Assembly (NCBI GenBank): GCA_000432835.1
Contig: FR890374.1
Location: forward strand, 1 to 64,000
Origin: Clostridium sp. CAG:417
GTDB lineage: Bacteria; Bacillota_I; Bacilli_A; RF39; UBA660
Direction of reading: 5' to 3'
DNA: 64,000 bases
The notes beneath the pieces were generated by a model. It was not told the DNA's origin. It worked only from the letters and a program-made list of their open reading frames with translations, and searched no databases. Made by a program: the position numbers and the translations under genes. This document shows, one piece after another, positions 25,223 through 34,630 of this stretch. The first letter of the stretch is position 1; each line of letters begins with the position of its first letter.

Positions 25223-26445
25223 TGATAGTTGATATTATAGATAAAAAAAGATTAGGATTAGAACTTGAAACAGATGAGCTCAAAACTATTTTTAATGGAT
25301 ATTTGAAGGGAGATGTTCCTGATTATCAGATGAGTAGTTTACTTATGGCTATTTGTATAAAGGGGATGAGTGAAAGAGAAATTTTTGATTTAACTAAAAT
25401 ATTTATTGATAGTGGTGAGGTTCTTGATTTTTCAAGTATTCCAGGAATAAAGGTTGATAAGCATTCTACTGGTGGTATAGGTGACAAAACAACTTTAGTT
25501 ATTGTTCCTATTGTGGCATCATTAAAAATACCTGTAGTTAAAATGAGTGGTAGAGGGTTAGGATATACTGGAGGTACTATTGATAAACTCGAATCTATTC
25601 CTGGTTTTAGAACTAACTTATCTGATCAAGAAATTTTTAGCAGTGTTTCTAAGGTAGGAGCAGTTATAACATCTCAAACTAAAAATTTAGTTGCACTTGA
25701 TAAAATGGTATATGCTTTAAGAGATGTTACTGCGACTGTTTCATCTATTCCTTTAATAGCAGTTAGTATTATGAGTAAAAAAATAGCCTCTGGTGCTGAT
25801 AAAATTATGTTGGATGTAAAATATGGAAATGGGGCACTTATTCATGATAAAGATGATGCTTTAAAACTTGCGCAACTTATGAAAAAAATAGGTGAATACT
25901 ATGGTAGAGAAGTTCGTTATATTTTATCAGATATGAATATGCCCCTTGGTTATAATATAGGTAATAGTCTAGAGGTAATTGAGGCAGCACAAGTATTAAA
26001 AAATAATGTAAGAGGTCATTTGTTTGATGTTTGTGTTGAGTTAGCTAGTAACATGGTTAGTATGGGTAAAAATATAGATCTTACTACAGCTAGAAAGATG
26101 GTAATAGAAGTTATTGAAAATGGTGATGCTTACAATAAATTTATCCAAATAGTAACTAATCAGGGTGGAAATATTTCTTCTGTAAAAATAAGTAATAAAG
26201 TGTCAAAAATAATTTCGCCTAAAAATGGTGTGGTAGAAGGAATTAGTGCAATAGAAATAGGAAAAATATCTTTGGGATTAGGAGCCGGAAGGAAAGAACT
26301 TACTGATAAAATAGATTTTGGTGTAGGAATTAGTTTAAATGTTCAAATTGGAGATAAAATAAAAAAAGGTGATGTTATTGCGACAATCTATGGTGATGAT
26401 AATTATCAAATTGACAATTTTGACAGTGTATTTAAAATAATTTAA
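25222..26445 (+). CDS. pdp: Pyrimidine-nucleoside / thymidine phosphorylase
   Basis: The enzyme splits thymidine or uridine with phosphate to give the base and (deoxy)ribose-1-phosphate for salvage. The family signature SGRGLGYTGGTIDKLES is at about residues 111-127; the phosphate-binding KHSTGGIGDKT and the SKKIASGADKI segment are intact. The protein is 407 residues, slightly shorter than the 430-440 usual in Bacillus because the C-terminal barrel-sandwich region is compact. It overlaps the acetyltransferase stop by one base. Confidence 0.93.
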   Translation: MIVDIIDKKRLGLELETDELKTIFNGYLKGDVPDYQMSSLLMAICIKGMSEREIFDLTKIFIDSGEVLDFSSIPGIKVDKHSTGGIGDKTTLVIVPIVASLKIPVVKMSGRGLGYTGGTIDKLESIPGFRTNLSDQEIFSSVSKVGAVITSQTKNLVALDKMVYALRDVTATVSSIPLIAVSIMSKKIASGADKIMLDVKYGNGALIHDKDDALKLAQLMKKIGEYYGREVRYILSDMNMPLGYNIGNSLEVIEAAQVLKNNVRGHLFDVCVELASNMVSMGKNIDLTTARKMVIEVIENGDAYNKFIQIVTNQGGNISSVKISNKVSKIISPKNGVVEGISAIEIGKISLGLGAGRKELTDKIDFGVGISLNVQIGDKIKKGDVIATIYGDDNYQIDNFDSVFKII

Positions 26446-26453
26446 AAAATAAC

Positions 26454-26481
26454 TTTAAAAAGAGAAGTTTTGTGTTATACT
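26454..26481 (+). promoter_or_regulatory. Promoter of the thioester-protein/sortase unit
   Basis: TTTAAA (26454-26459), 16 bases, TATACT (26476-26481) with TG in front (extended -10). A weak AACTT/AAGTT hairpin surrounds the -35 box. Confidence 0.5.
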
Positions 26482-26512
26482 ATAGTTAAATATAAAGATA
26501 AGGAGAATTGTG

Positions 26513-27667
26513 ATGAAAAAGAAAAATTTTAGATTAGATGGTAAGTCTGGTGCTTCAATTATTCTTGGTGTTTTAGTATGTTTCTTTATGGTTACTGTTT
26601 TCGCTTTTAGTAATAAATTGAAGACTAGTTATGCTTTACCAACAAATTTAGATGCTAAAGATATTAGTGAAGTTAAGACAAAATTAACACCTATTAATAT
26701 AGCTGCTGGTTCTAAATTTGCAGATAGCGTTGTTATGGTAAATAAATTTACTTCAGAATTTAGCAAAGATAATGTTAACTATGTTGTTGATATGTTCTGT
26801 TTGGAACATGAAAAAGGTATGCCTGATGCTACTAAGTATGTTAAAGTAACTAATTCCGATAGTTATGTTGATGCAGGAATTGCTAATATTGTTAATAGAG
26901 CTTATGCAAGCGCTAAAGAAACTGTTAGTGGTTCAAATACTGTAATTACATTATCAAATGATGAATATTATATAGCTCAATCTGCTATTTGGATTTATCA
27001 AGAAATTTTAAATGCAAAAAATGCTGATATTGCAAAAATGTGGACTTCAGTTCAAGCATTAAAAGATACAAATGCGACTGCTAAAGCTATATATGATTAT
27101 GTTGATAGCGCAAAGAATGTTAAATCTTCTAATTTAACTAATTCTATTAAATTATCAGATGGTAATCCAGAACTTAAATTAAGTGCGGATAAAAATTATT
27201 ATGAAACTGGAGTTATGAGTGTAGCAGTTACTACTGCTGTTAATACTGAGTTCTCTGGATTCAAATTTACAATTAATTCTAATAATTATACTACAACTGT
27301 AGTAGATGAAAATAATAATGAAATTACTGATTTAGCTACAATTGCTACTGGTAAAAAGTTTAAAATAAGAGTTGCAGCAACTAATTTAAATGCTGGTAAT
27401 GAAGCAACAATTACAGGAGATATCTCAGGTGTGTTTACAACTCATACATTCTTAGCATACCAAGATCAAGATAATCCAACAGAGTCACAGATTGCTTTAT
27501 TAGTAACTAATAATTATAAAGAAACTACAGTACCATTAAAATTAAATATTAAAGTTCCTGATACTGGTTCAAATTATTCTAAGTATATTTATATAGTTGG
27601 TACATTAGTATTAGTTATAGGTTTATCTGTAATTTATGTTAATACAAAGACAAGAAAAGAACAATAA
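26513..27667 (+). CDS. Sortase-anchored surface protein with a thioester (TQXA-type) domain
   Basis: The 384-residue protein has an N-terminal signal segment (about residues 13-33). It ends with a sorting region at residues 348-384: VPDTG, a hydrophobic helix and a short tail TKTRKEQ, a variant of LPXTG. Residues about 60-200 resemble the thioester domain of Gram-positive adhesins: C96 (DMFCLEHE) and Q156 (YIAQSAIW) are placed like the Cys-Gln pair that forms an internal thioester able to bond covalently to host amines. A beta-rich stalk domain follows. ATG 26513 has AGGAG seven bases upstream. The sortase gene overlaps its 3' end. Confidence 0.72.
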   Translation: MKKKNFRLDGKSGASIILGVLVCFFMVTVFAFSNKLKTSYALPTNLDAKDISEVKTKLTPINIAAGSKFADSVVMVNKFTSEFSKDNVNYVVDMFCLEHEKGMPDATKYVKVTNSDSYVDAGIANIVNRAYASAKETVSGSNTVITLSNDEYYIAQSAIWIYQEILNAKNADIAKMWTSVQALKDTNATAKAIYDYVDSAKNVKSSNLTNSIKLSDGNPELKLSADKNYYETGVMSVAVTTAVNTEFSGFKFTINSNNYTTTVVDENNNEITDLATIATGKKFKIRVAATNLNAGNEATITGDISGVFTTHTFLAYQDQDNPTESQIALLVTNNYKETTVPLKLNIKVPDTGSNYSKYIYIVGTLVLVIGLSVIYVNTKTRKEQ

Positions 27668-28307
27668 ACGTAAACAAGGGATTAAGAGGAGTCAAATTTT
27701 ATTGTTTGGCTCTTTACTTGTATTTATTGGTATTATTACATTGTCCTATGGACATTTAAAAGTTTTAAAGGAACTAATATATGAAAATGTAAGATTATCA
27801 CTTATAGATGCTAAAGAAGAAAAAAAAGAGGTAAAAAAAGAGGATGATAATCCAATAGTTCAGGAGACTCCTGTACAAGAAGAGAAGGTACAACAACCTA
27901 AAGTTTATTATAATTATATAGGATATTTAGAAATACCTAAAATTAAATTAAAGAGAGGTTTTGTTGATAGAAACTCTAAATACAATAATATTCAATATAA
28001 CGTTACTATTTCTGATGTTGCTAATATGCCAGATGTAGATAATGGAAATTTTATTTTATATGCTCATTCAGGAGATGCATATATAGCTTATTTTGCCTTT
28101 TTATATAAGTTAAATATTGGTGATTATGCTTATGTTACTTGGAATAATCAAAAATACACATATCAATTAGTAAAAAAAGAAGATTTACCTAAAACGGGTG
28201 TATTAGAAATTAATAGACCTAATACTAATACAAAAGAGTTGACACTTATTACATGTACGAAAGATAGTGATAGTCAACAATCTGTTTATTATTTTGATAT
28301 AAGATAA
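27636..28307 (+). CDS. Sortase, probably dedicated to the preceding surface protein
   Basis: Sortases cleave LPXTG-like motifs and join the protein to the cell wall. After a basic start and one membrane helix (about residues 22-40) and a Lys/Glu-rich linker, the catalytic domain shows YIGYLEIPKIKL, the catalytic His in LYAHSG and the catalytic Cys in TLITCT. The expected Arg after the cysteine is missing: the segment reads SDSQQSVYY and only one Arg, the last residue, follows. ATG 27636 lies inside the upstream gene. A TTG near 27701 preceded by AGGAG is an alternative that would start directly at the membrane helix. Confidence 0.82.
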   Translation: MLIQRQEKNNKRKQGIKRSQILLFGSLLVFIGIITLSYGHLKVLKELIYENVRLSLIDAKEEKKEVKKEDDNPIVQETPVQEEKVQQPKVYYNYIGYLEIPKIKLKRGFVDRNSKYNNIQYNVTISDVANMPDVDNGNFILYAHSGDAYIAYFAFLYKLNIGDYAYVTWNNQKYTYQLVKKEDLPKTGVLEINRPNTNTKELTLITCTKDSDSQQSVYYFDIR

Positions 28308-28323
28308 AAAGGAGTGGTAAAAT

Positions 28324-28902
28324 ATGTATATAGATTTATCTTTATTTGATAGATTAAAGATAGTTTTAAAGTATTTTACCTCTTCTTTTATGTCTATTGA
28401 ATTAATTGTAATAGTTTTGTGTTTATTCTTATTTTTATTTTTTAATTTAAAACGTAACAAAAAAAGTGTAAACATATTTGTGCCAGTTGTTGTTTTATTA
28501 TTTTTGGCTTTTATTTCTATGGGATTTCACGAGTATGCTATAGCAGCAATAAATGAAGTTGTTAAATTTTTAATCAATTATTATTACTTTCCTTCAATGT
28601 CTTTTTATTTCGTAATTATGTTATTTACTACTATTTATTTAATTTATATAGTTTATAGTAATAAGTACTCTGATAGATTTAAAATATTTAATTATATATT
28701 TTGCTTTATTTTATATGTTTTCTTTGTAGGATTATTTAGTTATATTGTTAGTAATAATTTATTACTTTCTATTGATTATGCTATTTATAAAGATAAATAT
28801 ATACTTTCATTTGTGCAACTTAGTAATTTGATATTTTGGTTGTGGATGTTAATAACATTTTTTATTAAGATATATAATTATTTCAGAAAAAAGTTTGATT
28901 AG
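28324..28902 (+). CDS. Polytopic membrane protein of unknown function in the sortase unit
   Basis: A 192-residue protein with about five to six hydrophobic helices (residues about 18-38, 48-66, 78-110, 118-145, 160-180), rich in Phe, Tyr and Ile, with short charged loops and a basic C-terminus. I do not recognise the family. AAAGGAG precedes the ATG, 17 bases after the sortase stop, and a terminator follows, so it is the third gene of that unit. It may assist secretion or anchoring of the surface protein; the neighbourhood is the only evidence. Confidence 0.6.
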   Translation: MYIDLSLFDRLKIVLKYFTSSFMSIELIVIVLCLFLFLFFNLKRNKKSVNIFVPVVVLLFLAFISMGFHEYAIAAINEVVKFLINYYYFPSMSFYFVIMLFTTIYLIYIVYSNKYSDRFKIFNYIFCFILYVFFVGLFSYIVSNNLLLSIDYAIYKDKYILSFVQLSNLIFWLWMLITFFIKIYNYFRKKFD

Positions 28903-28905
28903 ATT

Positions 28906-28930
28906 AAATACACGTATTTGTGTATTTTTT
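28906..28930. terminator. Terminator between the sortase unit and vanY
   Basis: The stem AAATACAC/GTGTATTT has the loop GTATTT and ends in a T-run on the plus strand. It also lies at the stop codon of the converging vanY-like gene. Confidence 0.7.
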
Positions 28931-29750
28931 AATTTTTGTCAATAAATTTTATATAGTATTCATCAAATGTTATATTATGTGTGTGAATATATTTGGCTAT
29001 ATCCTTTCCAACATAACGATAATGCCATGACTCATAATTGTAACCGGTTATTTCTTCTTTATCTTTTGGATACCTTAAAATAAATCCATATTTATAACAA
29101 TTATTTATCATCCAAGTATAGGTTTTAGTTTGTTCAAAGGAAGTATAAGGTAGTAAATTATTATCTATATCAACTGCTAGTCCTGTTTGATGTTCTGAAA
29201 ACCCTGGTCTGGCTGAATAGGCATCAGCCTCCTCTTTGCCATCAACGGCTACATAATCATTATATAATTTTTCTTGATATTGATAGCTACGATAACTCGA
29301 CATTACTCGTATATCATATCCTTCTTTTCTAGCTTCATGTACCATTATTTCTAACATATCCTTGGCACATTTTACTAATTTCATGCCATTTCGTGAATAA
29401 CTGGGATCTAAATCTACGAGATTATTTGGAGTATATTCGGGATTTAAGCTCCTATATTTATTTACTAAAATATTCGTTTTGTTTAATTTATCGGCTGGTT
29501 TTGTATTTGTATATGGTTTTTGGTCTAATCCTATATTTACTTTGATGATTACTTTTTCAAATTTTAGATTAGGATTTAGTAGTTGATATGTTTTATAACG
29601 TTTCTTGTATTCTTTTTTATAATACGGGTATTTTTTTACTTTACTGTTTTCTTCTATATTTTTATTGTTTGCTTTTTTTATAGGAACATTTAAAAGAATA
29701 GTGGTTATAACTAATAAAAATACTATAATAGCTAGATAAAATTTTTTCAT
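28929..29750 (-). CDS. VanY-family D-alanyl-D-alanine carboxypeptidase 1
   Basis: M15B zinc peptidases trim the terminal D-Ala from peptidoglycan stems. A membrane anchor (about residues 4-24) places the enzyme outside. Zinc and catalytic motifs are present: SEHQTGLAVDID (H and D ligands) and YESWHYRYVG (catalytic Glu and final His). It is 273 residues long. It lies 49 bases downstream of a closely similar minus-strand paralogue, and the pair is probably a recent tandem duplication. Confidence 0.9.
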   Translation of the reverse strand: MKKFYLAIIVFLLVITTILLNVPIKKANNKNIEENSKVKKYPYYKKEYKKRYKTYQLLNPNLKFEKVIIKVNIGLDQKPYTNTKPADKLNKTNILVNKYRSLNPEYTPNNLVDLDPSYSRNGMKLVKCAKDMLEIMVHEARKEGYDIRVMSSYRSYQYQEKLYNDYVAVDGKEEADAYSARPGFSEHQTGLAVDIDNNLLPYTSFEQTKTYTWMINNCYKYGFILRYPKDKEEITGYNYESWHYRYVGKDIAKYIHTHNITFDEYYIKFIDKN

Positions 29751-29799
29751 GTTTCACCTCTATTATAGTAGATTAATTATCATTAAATGATATGCACAA

Positions 29800-30699
29800 T
29801 TATTTTTTATTTTCTATGAATCGTGCATAATATTCCTCAAAAGAAATATTGTTTTTGTGGATGTATTTAGCTATATCTTTTCCAACATAACGATAATGCC
29901 ATGATTCATATATATATCCTGTTTCATTTACCTTGTCTTTAGGAAATCTTAAGATAAATCCATACTTATAGGCATTTTCTTGCATCCAGTTAAATTCTTC
30001 GGTATTTTCGAAATCTGTATAAACTTTTTTTCCATTATGTATGTCAACAGCAAGTCCTGTTTGATGTTCCGAATATCCTGGTCTTGCTGAGTATGTATCT
30101 GCTTCTTCTTTGCTATTTTCTTCGGCATATTGATTATAAAGTTTTACTTGATACTCATAACTTCTGTAACTAGAGGTAACGAGTATGGTCATGTTATCTT
30201 TTTTTGCTGCATTAATTAATTCTTCAAGCGCTGATTTAGCTACGTTAGTTAATTTCATACCACTTCTAGAATATGATAAAGGAAGACTTTCAAGATTTTC
30301 TGGAACGTATTTTTCACCAACATAATAGTATTTATTTACTAAAATATATTCTTTATTTAAATATTTTGAAGGAATTATTTTTTCATAAAATTTATAATCT
30401 AGGTTCATGTTGACGTTTAAAACTATCTGTTTATCACTAAGATTATTATTTTTCTTTTTATAATTAATATATCTATCTAAGTAGTTATAGTTAAAATAAT
30501 TAACTTTTTTATCAATGTTATTTAGTTTTTCTAATTTAATTTCTTTTGTACTTAGTGTTTTTTGAGGTTTATTTTTATGACTTATTTCTTTAACTACCAT
30601 TCGTGTTAGAAGCGTTACTGATCCTATAAGGACAATTATAGTAAGACAAAGAATCATAAAATTTTTTTTATGTAGTTTCAGTCTCTTTTTCTTTTTCAT
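29800..30699 (-). CDS. VanY-family D-alanyl-D-alanine carboxypeptidase 2
   Basis: A 299-residue paralogue of the downstream gene. A basic N-terminus and membrane helix (about residues 14-34) are followed by a 60-residue linker and the M15B domain with VTSSYRSYEYQ, SEHQTGLAVDIH and YESWHYRYVG. The two proteins agree almost residue for residue from SYRSY to the C-terminus and differ mainly in the linker. AAGGTGAG precedes the ATG. It is divergent from a VanW-domain gene; both concern the cell wall, but no vanA/B-type ligase or vanRS is present, so this is not a vancomycin-resistance cluster. Confidence 0.9.
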   Translation of the reverse strand: MKKKKRLKLHKKNFMILCLTIIVLIGSVTLLTRMVVKEISHKNKPQKTLSTKEIKLEKLNNIDKKVNYFNYNYLDRYINYKKKNNNLSDKQIVLNVNMNLDYKFYEKIIPSKYLNKEYILVNKYYYVGEKYVPENLESLPLSYSRSGMKLTNVAKSALEELINAAKKDNMTILVTSSYRSYEYQVKLYNQYAEENSKEEADTYSARPGYSEHQTGLAVDIHNGKKVYTDFENTEEFNWMQENAYKYGFILRFPKDKVNETGYIYESWHYRYVGKDIAKYIHKNNISFEEYYARFIENKK

Positions 30700-30862
30700 A
30701 CTCTCACCTTAATTATATAATAACATTAAATACTTCAATTGTTTTTTATTTGTGCTTATTTTTACGTCAACTTTATTTAAATTAATAGTTATTAATATTA
30801 ATTATATTATTTATGAGATATACTTTTGTTATGTAGTAAATATTATTTGGTAGGAATTTTTT

Positions 30863-32095
30863 ATGGAAGAAGAAAAGAAAAAAAGTCGAAAAAAGATAAT
30901 TTTTTTAGTGGGCATAATTTTTTTAGTAGTTTTTATTTTAAGTGTTGTTATTTTTTTACTTTTAAAGGCTAACTATTACAATAATTATGTTTTAAAAAGT
31001 ATATATGTAGATAAATATAATATATCAGATGTTAAGTTTAATGATTTAAATGATAAAATAGATCAAATTTCAGCAGAAATTTTAAAGAAAAATATAAGTT
31101 TGAATGTTTCATCTAATACTTTTAGTGCTTCATATGAGGAACTTGGAATAGCACTTGATAAAGATAGTTTGATAAAAGAAATTAAAGATTATCAAAAGGG
31201 GTTGGGAATAAACAAACTTGAATATTTTTTAGGAAATAAAAAACATGTTTTTAAATATAGGCTAGTTGTGGATGAGGAAAAGTTACGAATAAAATTACAG
31301 GAATTTAAAAATAAATATGACTTTAGTGGTAGTGATTGGAGATTTGAAATTGATGATAATAGGAATGTAAAATTTGTAGCTGCTCAAAATGGTATTTTTT
31401 TAAATATTGATAAATCGGTGGAAGTTATTAAAACGGAGTGCAAGAAGGGAAATCTTAAAAATTCAATTACATTAAAATATGATGTTTTAGAAAAAGCAAA
31501 TCGTGACAGTTATAAATATATTGATACTAAGATATCTGAATTTACAACTTTATTTAATCCTTATATATCTAGAGCTACAAATCTAAAAATGGCTTTAAGT
31601 CATATAGATGGTGCGGTGATAGAACCGGGCGAAGTGTTTTCATTTTATAAATATGCTGGTCCATATAATAGAAAGGGTTATGTTTTTTATTATGAATATG
31701 TTGGTAATGGGGTTTGTCAAATAGCAACTACTATATATAATACTGCCTTATTAGGTGGTTTGGAAATAGTTAGACGTTATCCTCATGCCGCTTTACCGGT
31801 ATACGTTCCAGGTGGGCTTGATGCGACCGTAGCAAGTTACGCTAATGGTGGATATGTTGATTTCCAGTTTAAAAATACATATAAATATCCTATATATATT
31901 TCAGCATATGCAAAGGGTGGCGAAGCTCATGTTGATTTTTGGTCTAACAGTATGGCAAAAGAGGGTAAAACTTATACCACAGAATCAGTAAAAATAGGGT
32001 ATTTAGGATATAATACATATTTGCATGTTTTTGAAAACGGTCAAGAAATAGAAAAACGTAAAATAGCAACAACCTGGTATAGCAAAAGCAGCTAA
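30863..32095 (+). CDS. VanW-domain cell-wall-associated protein
   Basis: The 410-residue protein has a membrane helix (about residues 12-34), then a region resembling the YoaR-type peptidoglycan-binding domain, then the VanW domain. VanW hallmarks are clear: [30 protein letters not shown] and [11 protein letters not shown]. The function of VanW is unsettled; it is common in Firmicutes outside resistance clusters. ATG 30863 is preceded by TAGGAATT. It is divergent from two VanY carboxypeptidases, which suggests a shared wall-maintenance role. Confidence 0.88.
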   Translation: MEEEKKKSRKKIIFLVGIIFLVVFILSVVIFLLLKANYYNNYVLKSIYVDKYNISDVKFNDLNDKIDQISAEILKKNISLNVSSNTFSASYEELGIALDKDSLIKEIKDYQKGLGINKLEYFLGNKKHVFKYRLVVDEEKLRIKLQEFKNKYDFSGSDWRFEIDDNRNVKFVAAQNGIFLNIDKSVEVIKTECKKGNLKNSITLKYDVLEKANRDSYKYIDTKISEFTTLFNPYISRATNLKMALSHIDGAVIEPGEVFSFYKYAGPYNRKGYVFYYEYVGNGVCQIATTIYNTALLGGLEIVRRYPHAALPVYVPGGLDATVASYANGGYVDFQFKNTYKYPIYISAYAKGGEAHVDFWSNSMAKEGKTYTTESVKIGYLGYNTYLHVFENGQEIEKRKIATTWYSKSS

Positions 32096-32166
32096 AAAAA
32101 TTTATATTTATTATTTTCAAGACCTCTTTTGTATGTTATTCTATTCTTATAGAAGGTGTTGGTAGT

Positions 32167-34557
32167 ATGAGTAATCTTTATATTCCTGGATGTGCATTTT
32201 TCATTAGTTTATTATTGTTAATTTTATTTTATTCAAAGAAAAGAGTTAACAACATTGAAACAAAAATATATTTATATTTGTTGCTTACTAACGTTTTAGA
32301 TACAGTATTGATGTTGATAATATTATGTCTTTATTACTTTAACTATGATTTAACTTTTCTTTCCTTTCTTAGTAAATTTGAATATTTAGCTTTATTAGTG
32401 TGGATATGGTTGTTTTTTATTTATGTTATTTATTATTTGTTCTTTGACGGGAGAAAGGAAGAAGATAGCTTTAACAATATAACAAAAATTACGGGATTGA
32501 TTACTTTTTTTGCAGCAATTTTGATTCTTTTCTTACCTGTTTCTATCTATAGTAGTGATGGCATCATGTATAGTTATGGTCCAGCTCTTAATGTCGTTTA
32601 TTATTTATCACTTTTATATTCAGTTTTAGCTATTATTTTAATATTTTTCTTTAGGAAGAAATGTCTTAATAAGAAAAAGTTTCATTTATATTCGTTTATT
32701 GTGTTAGCTTCTATATTTTTTGTTGTTAGGTATTTTCACCCCGAAGTTATGTTGATTGCATTTTTGTTATCTTATTTAGATTTAATTATGTATTTTACTA
32801 TCGAAAATCCGGATGCTAAGTTGTTGAGTGAATTACGATTAGCTAAAGAACAAGCAGAAATTGCTAATAGAGCTAAAACAGATTTTTTATCAAATATGTC
32901 TCATGAAATTAGAACACCACTGAATGCAATTGTTGGATTCAGTGATTGCATATTGGAAGAGGAAGATTTAGAGAGTGCAAAAAATGACGCTAAAGATGTT
33001 AAGATGGCTAGTCAAAATTTGTTAGAAATAGTTAATGGAATATTAGATATTTCTAAGATTGAAGCTAATAAAATGGAAATTGTTGAGGCAAATTATGAAC
33101 CACGAGATTTATTTTTAAATATTGTTAAATTAGTTAAGCCTAGAATAGGAGAAAAACCGGTAGAATTTAATGTCCATATTGCTGATGATTTGCCGCATAT
33201 TTTATATGGTGATGGAACAAAAGTAAAACAGGTTGTTACTAATATTTTAACGAATGCTTGTAAATATACTGATAAAGGTAAAGTGGATTTTGTTGTTAGT
33301 TGTATTAATCAACGTAATTTATGTAATTTGGTTATTTCAGTAAAGGATACTGGAAGAGGAATTAAAGAAGAAAATGTAGATAAGTTATTTACCAAATTTG
33401 ATAGGTTAGAGGAAGATAAGAATTCTACAATAGATGGAACTGGACTTGGACTTGTTATTACTAAATCATTAGTAGAACTAATGGGTGGTAGAATAGTCGT
33501 ACAGAGTAAATATGGTGTTGGTTCTAAGTTTACAATTTATCTTAGTCAACAAATAATTGAAAAAGAAAGTGGAATGACATCTATCATTAAACCTAAAGAT
33601 ATGGTGTTAGATCTTAGTGATAAAAAGATATTAATAGTAGATGATAATTTACTTAATATAAAAGTGGAGGAGAAGCTTCTTTCAAAATATAGGGCTATAG
33701 TTGATGTAGCACAAAGTGGTATGGAGTGTATTCAAAAAATATATAATGGTCAAGTTTATGATATGATTTTGATGGATGATATGATGCCTCAAATGAGTGG
33801 CGTTGAAACATTTCATAAATTAAAAGATAACCCTAATTTTAATATGACTACGATTGCACTTACAGCTAATGCTATTTCTGGAATGAAAGAAAAATATTTA
33901 AGTGAAGGATTTGATGGTTATTTGTCTAAACCTGTAGCAAAAGATGATCTTGATCAACTTTTAAGAGAGTTTTTTAATACAGGTACCTTAGTTACTAATT
34001 TTAATAAAAAAAGAGTACATTATGATCCATTGCCAAATGATATTTATATAATTAATAAAAGTGATATTGAAAAACAGGGTCTTAGTGTAGATGAAGCGAC
34101 AGTAGAAATAGATATTAATGATTTAACTACTTTGGGTAATACAAGTACAGTTACTTTTGATATTAATTATCCAGATGATGATATTGATAGTAATAATTAT
34201 CTCAATAAAGAGTATTTGGAGCAAAATGGGATAAATGTAGATGATAGTATTTTGTTATTAGGTGATTTAGATACTTATAATGAAACGGTTACGGGCTTTG
34301 TGGAGGAAATACCGGCAAAAGTTTCTAGATTAAAAAATGCTTTCAATAATGATGATTTAAATGGTTATGCGATTGAGGCACATTCTATTAAAAGTGATAG
34401 TAAATATTTAGGCTTTATTAATTTAGCTGAGACGTCTTTTCAACATGAAATTCATGCTAAAGAAGGAGATGTTAATTTTATAAGGGAAAATTATGAAAAA
34501 TATTTAGAGGAAATTGAAAGAATTACGAAGATTTTAAAGAATTATTTGGCAAAGTAG
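32167..34557 (+). CDS. Hybrid sensor histidine kinase with receiver and Hpt domains
   Basis: A 796-residue phosphorelay protein. Residues 1-210 hold about seven membrane helices, a sensor type with no obvious extracellular domain. The dimerisation and phosphoacceptor box has H246 ([10 protein letters not shown]). The ATPase domain shows [15 protein letters not shown] and GTGLGLVI. A receiver domain follows with VDDN near 491 and phosphoacceptor D537 (ILMDDMMP). The C-terminal Hpt has H739 (EAHSIKSD). It therefore contains every step of a relay except the final response regulator, which is not encoded nearby. In a spore former the acceptor could be Spo0A; that is inference. Confidence 0.92.
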   Translation: MSNLYIPGCAFFISLLLLILFYSKKRVNNIETKIYLYLLLTNVLDTVLMLIILCLYYFNYDLTFLSFLSKFEYLALLVWIWLFFIYVIYYLFFDGRKEEDSFNNITKITGLITFFAAILILFLPVSIYSSDGIMYSYGPALNVVYYLSLLYSVLAIILIFFFRKKCLNKKKFHLYSFIVLASIFFVVRYFHPEVMLIAFLLSYLDLIMYFTIENPDAKLLSELRLAKEQAEIANRAKTDFLSNMSHEIRTPLNAIVGFSDCILEEEDLESAKNDAKDVKMASQNLLEIVNGILDISKIEANKMEIVEANYEPRDLFLNIVKLVKPRIGEKPVEFNVHIADDLPHILYGDGTKVKQVVTNILTNACKYTDKGKVDFVVSCINQRNLCNLVISVKDTGRGIKEENVDKLFTKFDRLEEDKNSTIDGTGLGLVITKSLVELMGGRIVVQSKYGVGSKFTIYLSQQIIEKESGMTSIIKPKDMVLDLSDKKILIVDDNLLNIKVEEKLLSKYRAIVDVAQSGMECIQKIYNGQVYDMILMDDMMPQMSGVETFHKLKDNPNFNMTTIALTANAISGMKEKYLSEGFDGYLSKPVAKDDLDQLLREFFNTGTLVTNFNKKRVHYDPLPNDIYIINKSDIEKQGLSVDEATVEIDINDLTTLGNTSTVTFDINYPDDDIDSNNYLNKEYLEQNGINVDDSILLLGDLDTYNETVTGFVEEIPAKVSRLKNAFNNDDLNGYAIEAHSIKSDSKYLGFINLAETSFQHEIHAKEGDVNFIRENYEKYLEEIERITKILKNYLAK

Positions 34558-34566
34558 TTCTTTTTT
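34536..34566 (+). terminator. Terminator overlapping the end of the hybrid kinase gene
   Basis: A nine-base-pair stem AAAGAATTA/TAGTTCTTT (34536-34544 with 34555-34563) whose right arm begins with the TAG stop codon, followed by T. Confidence 0.7.
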
Positions 34567-34588
34567 CTTTATTATGATGGGTTAGAAG

Positions 34589-34597
34589 TGTTATAAT
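34589..34597 (+). promoter_or_regulatory. Extended -10 promoter of the glycopolymer locus
   Basis: TGTTATAAT, with TATAAT at 34592-34597, lies 34 bases before the first glycosyltransferase. The -35 region is weak. Confidence 0.45.
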
Positions 34598-34630
34598 GAT
34601 TTTAGATACATTAAATTAAGGCGGTATATT

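Noticed and set aside
28929..32095. vanY-vanY-vanW as a vancomycin-resistance cluster
   Set aside because: No D-Ala-D-Lac/Ser ligase, VanH, VanX or VanRS is encoded nearby. VanY and VanW families are common in sensitive Firmicutes.
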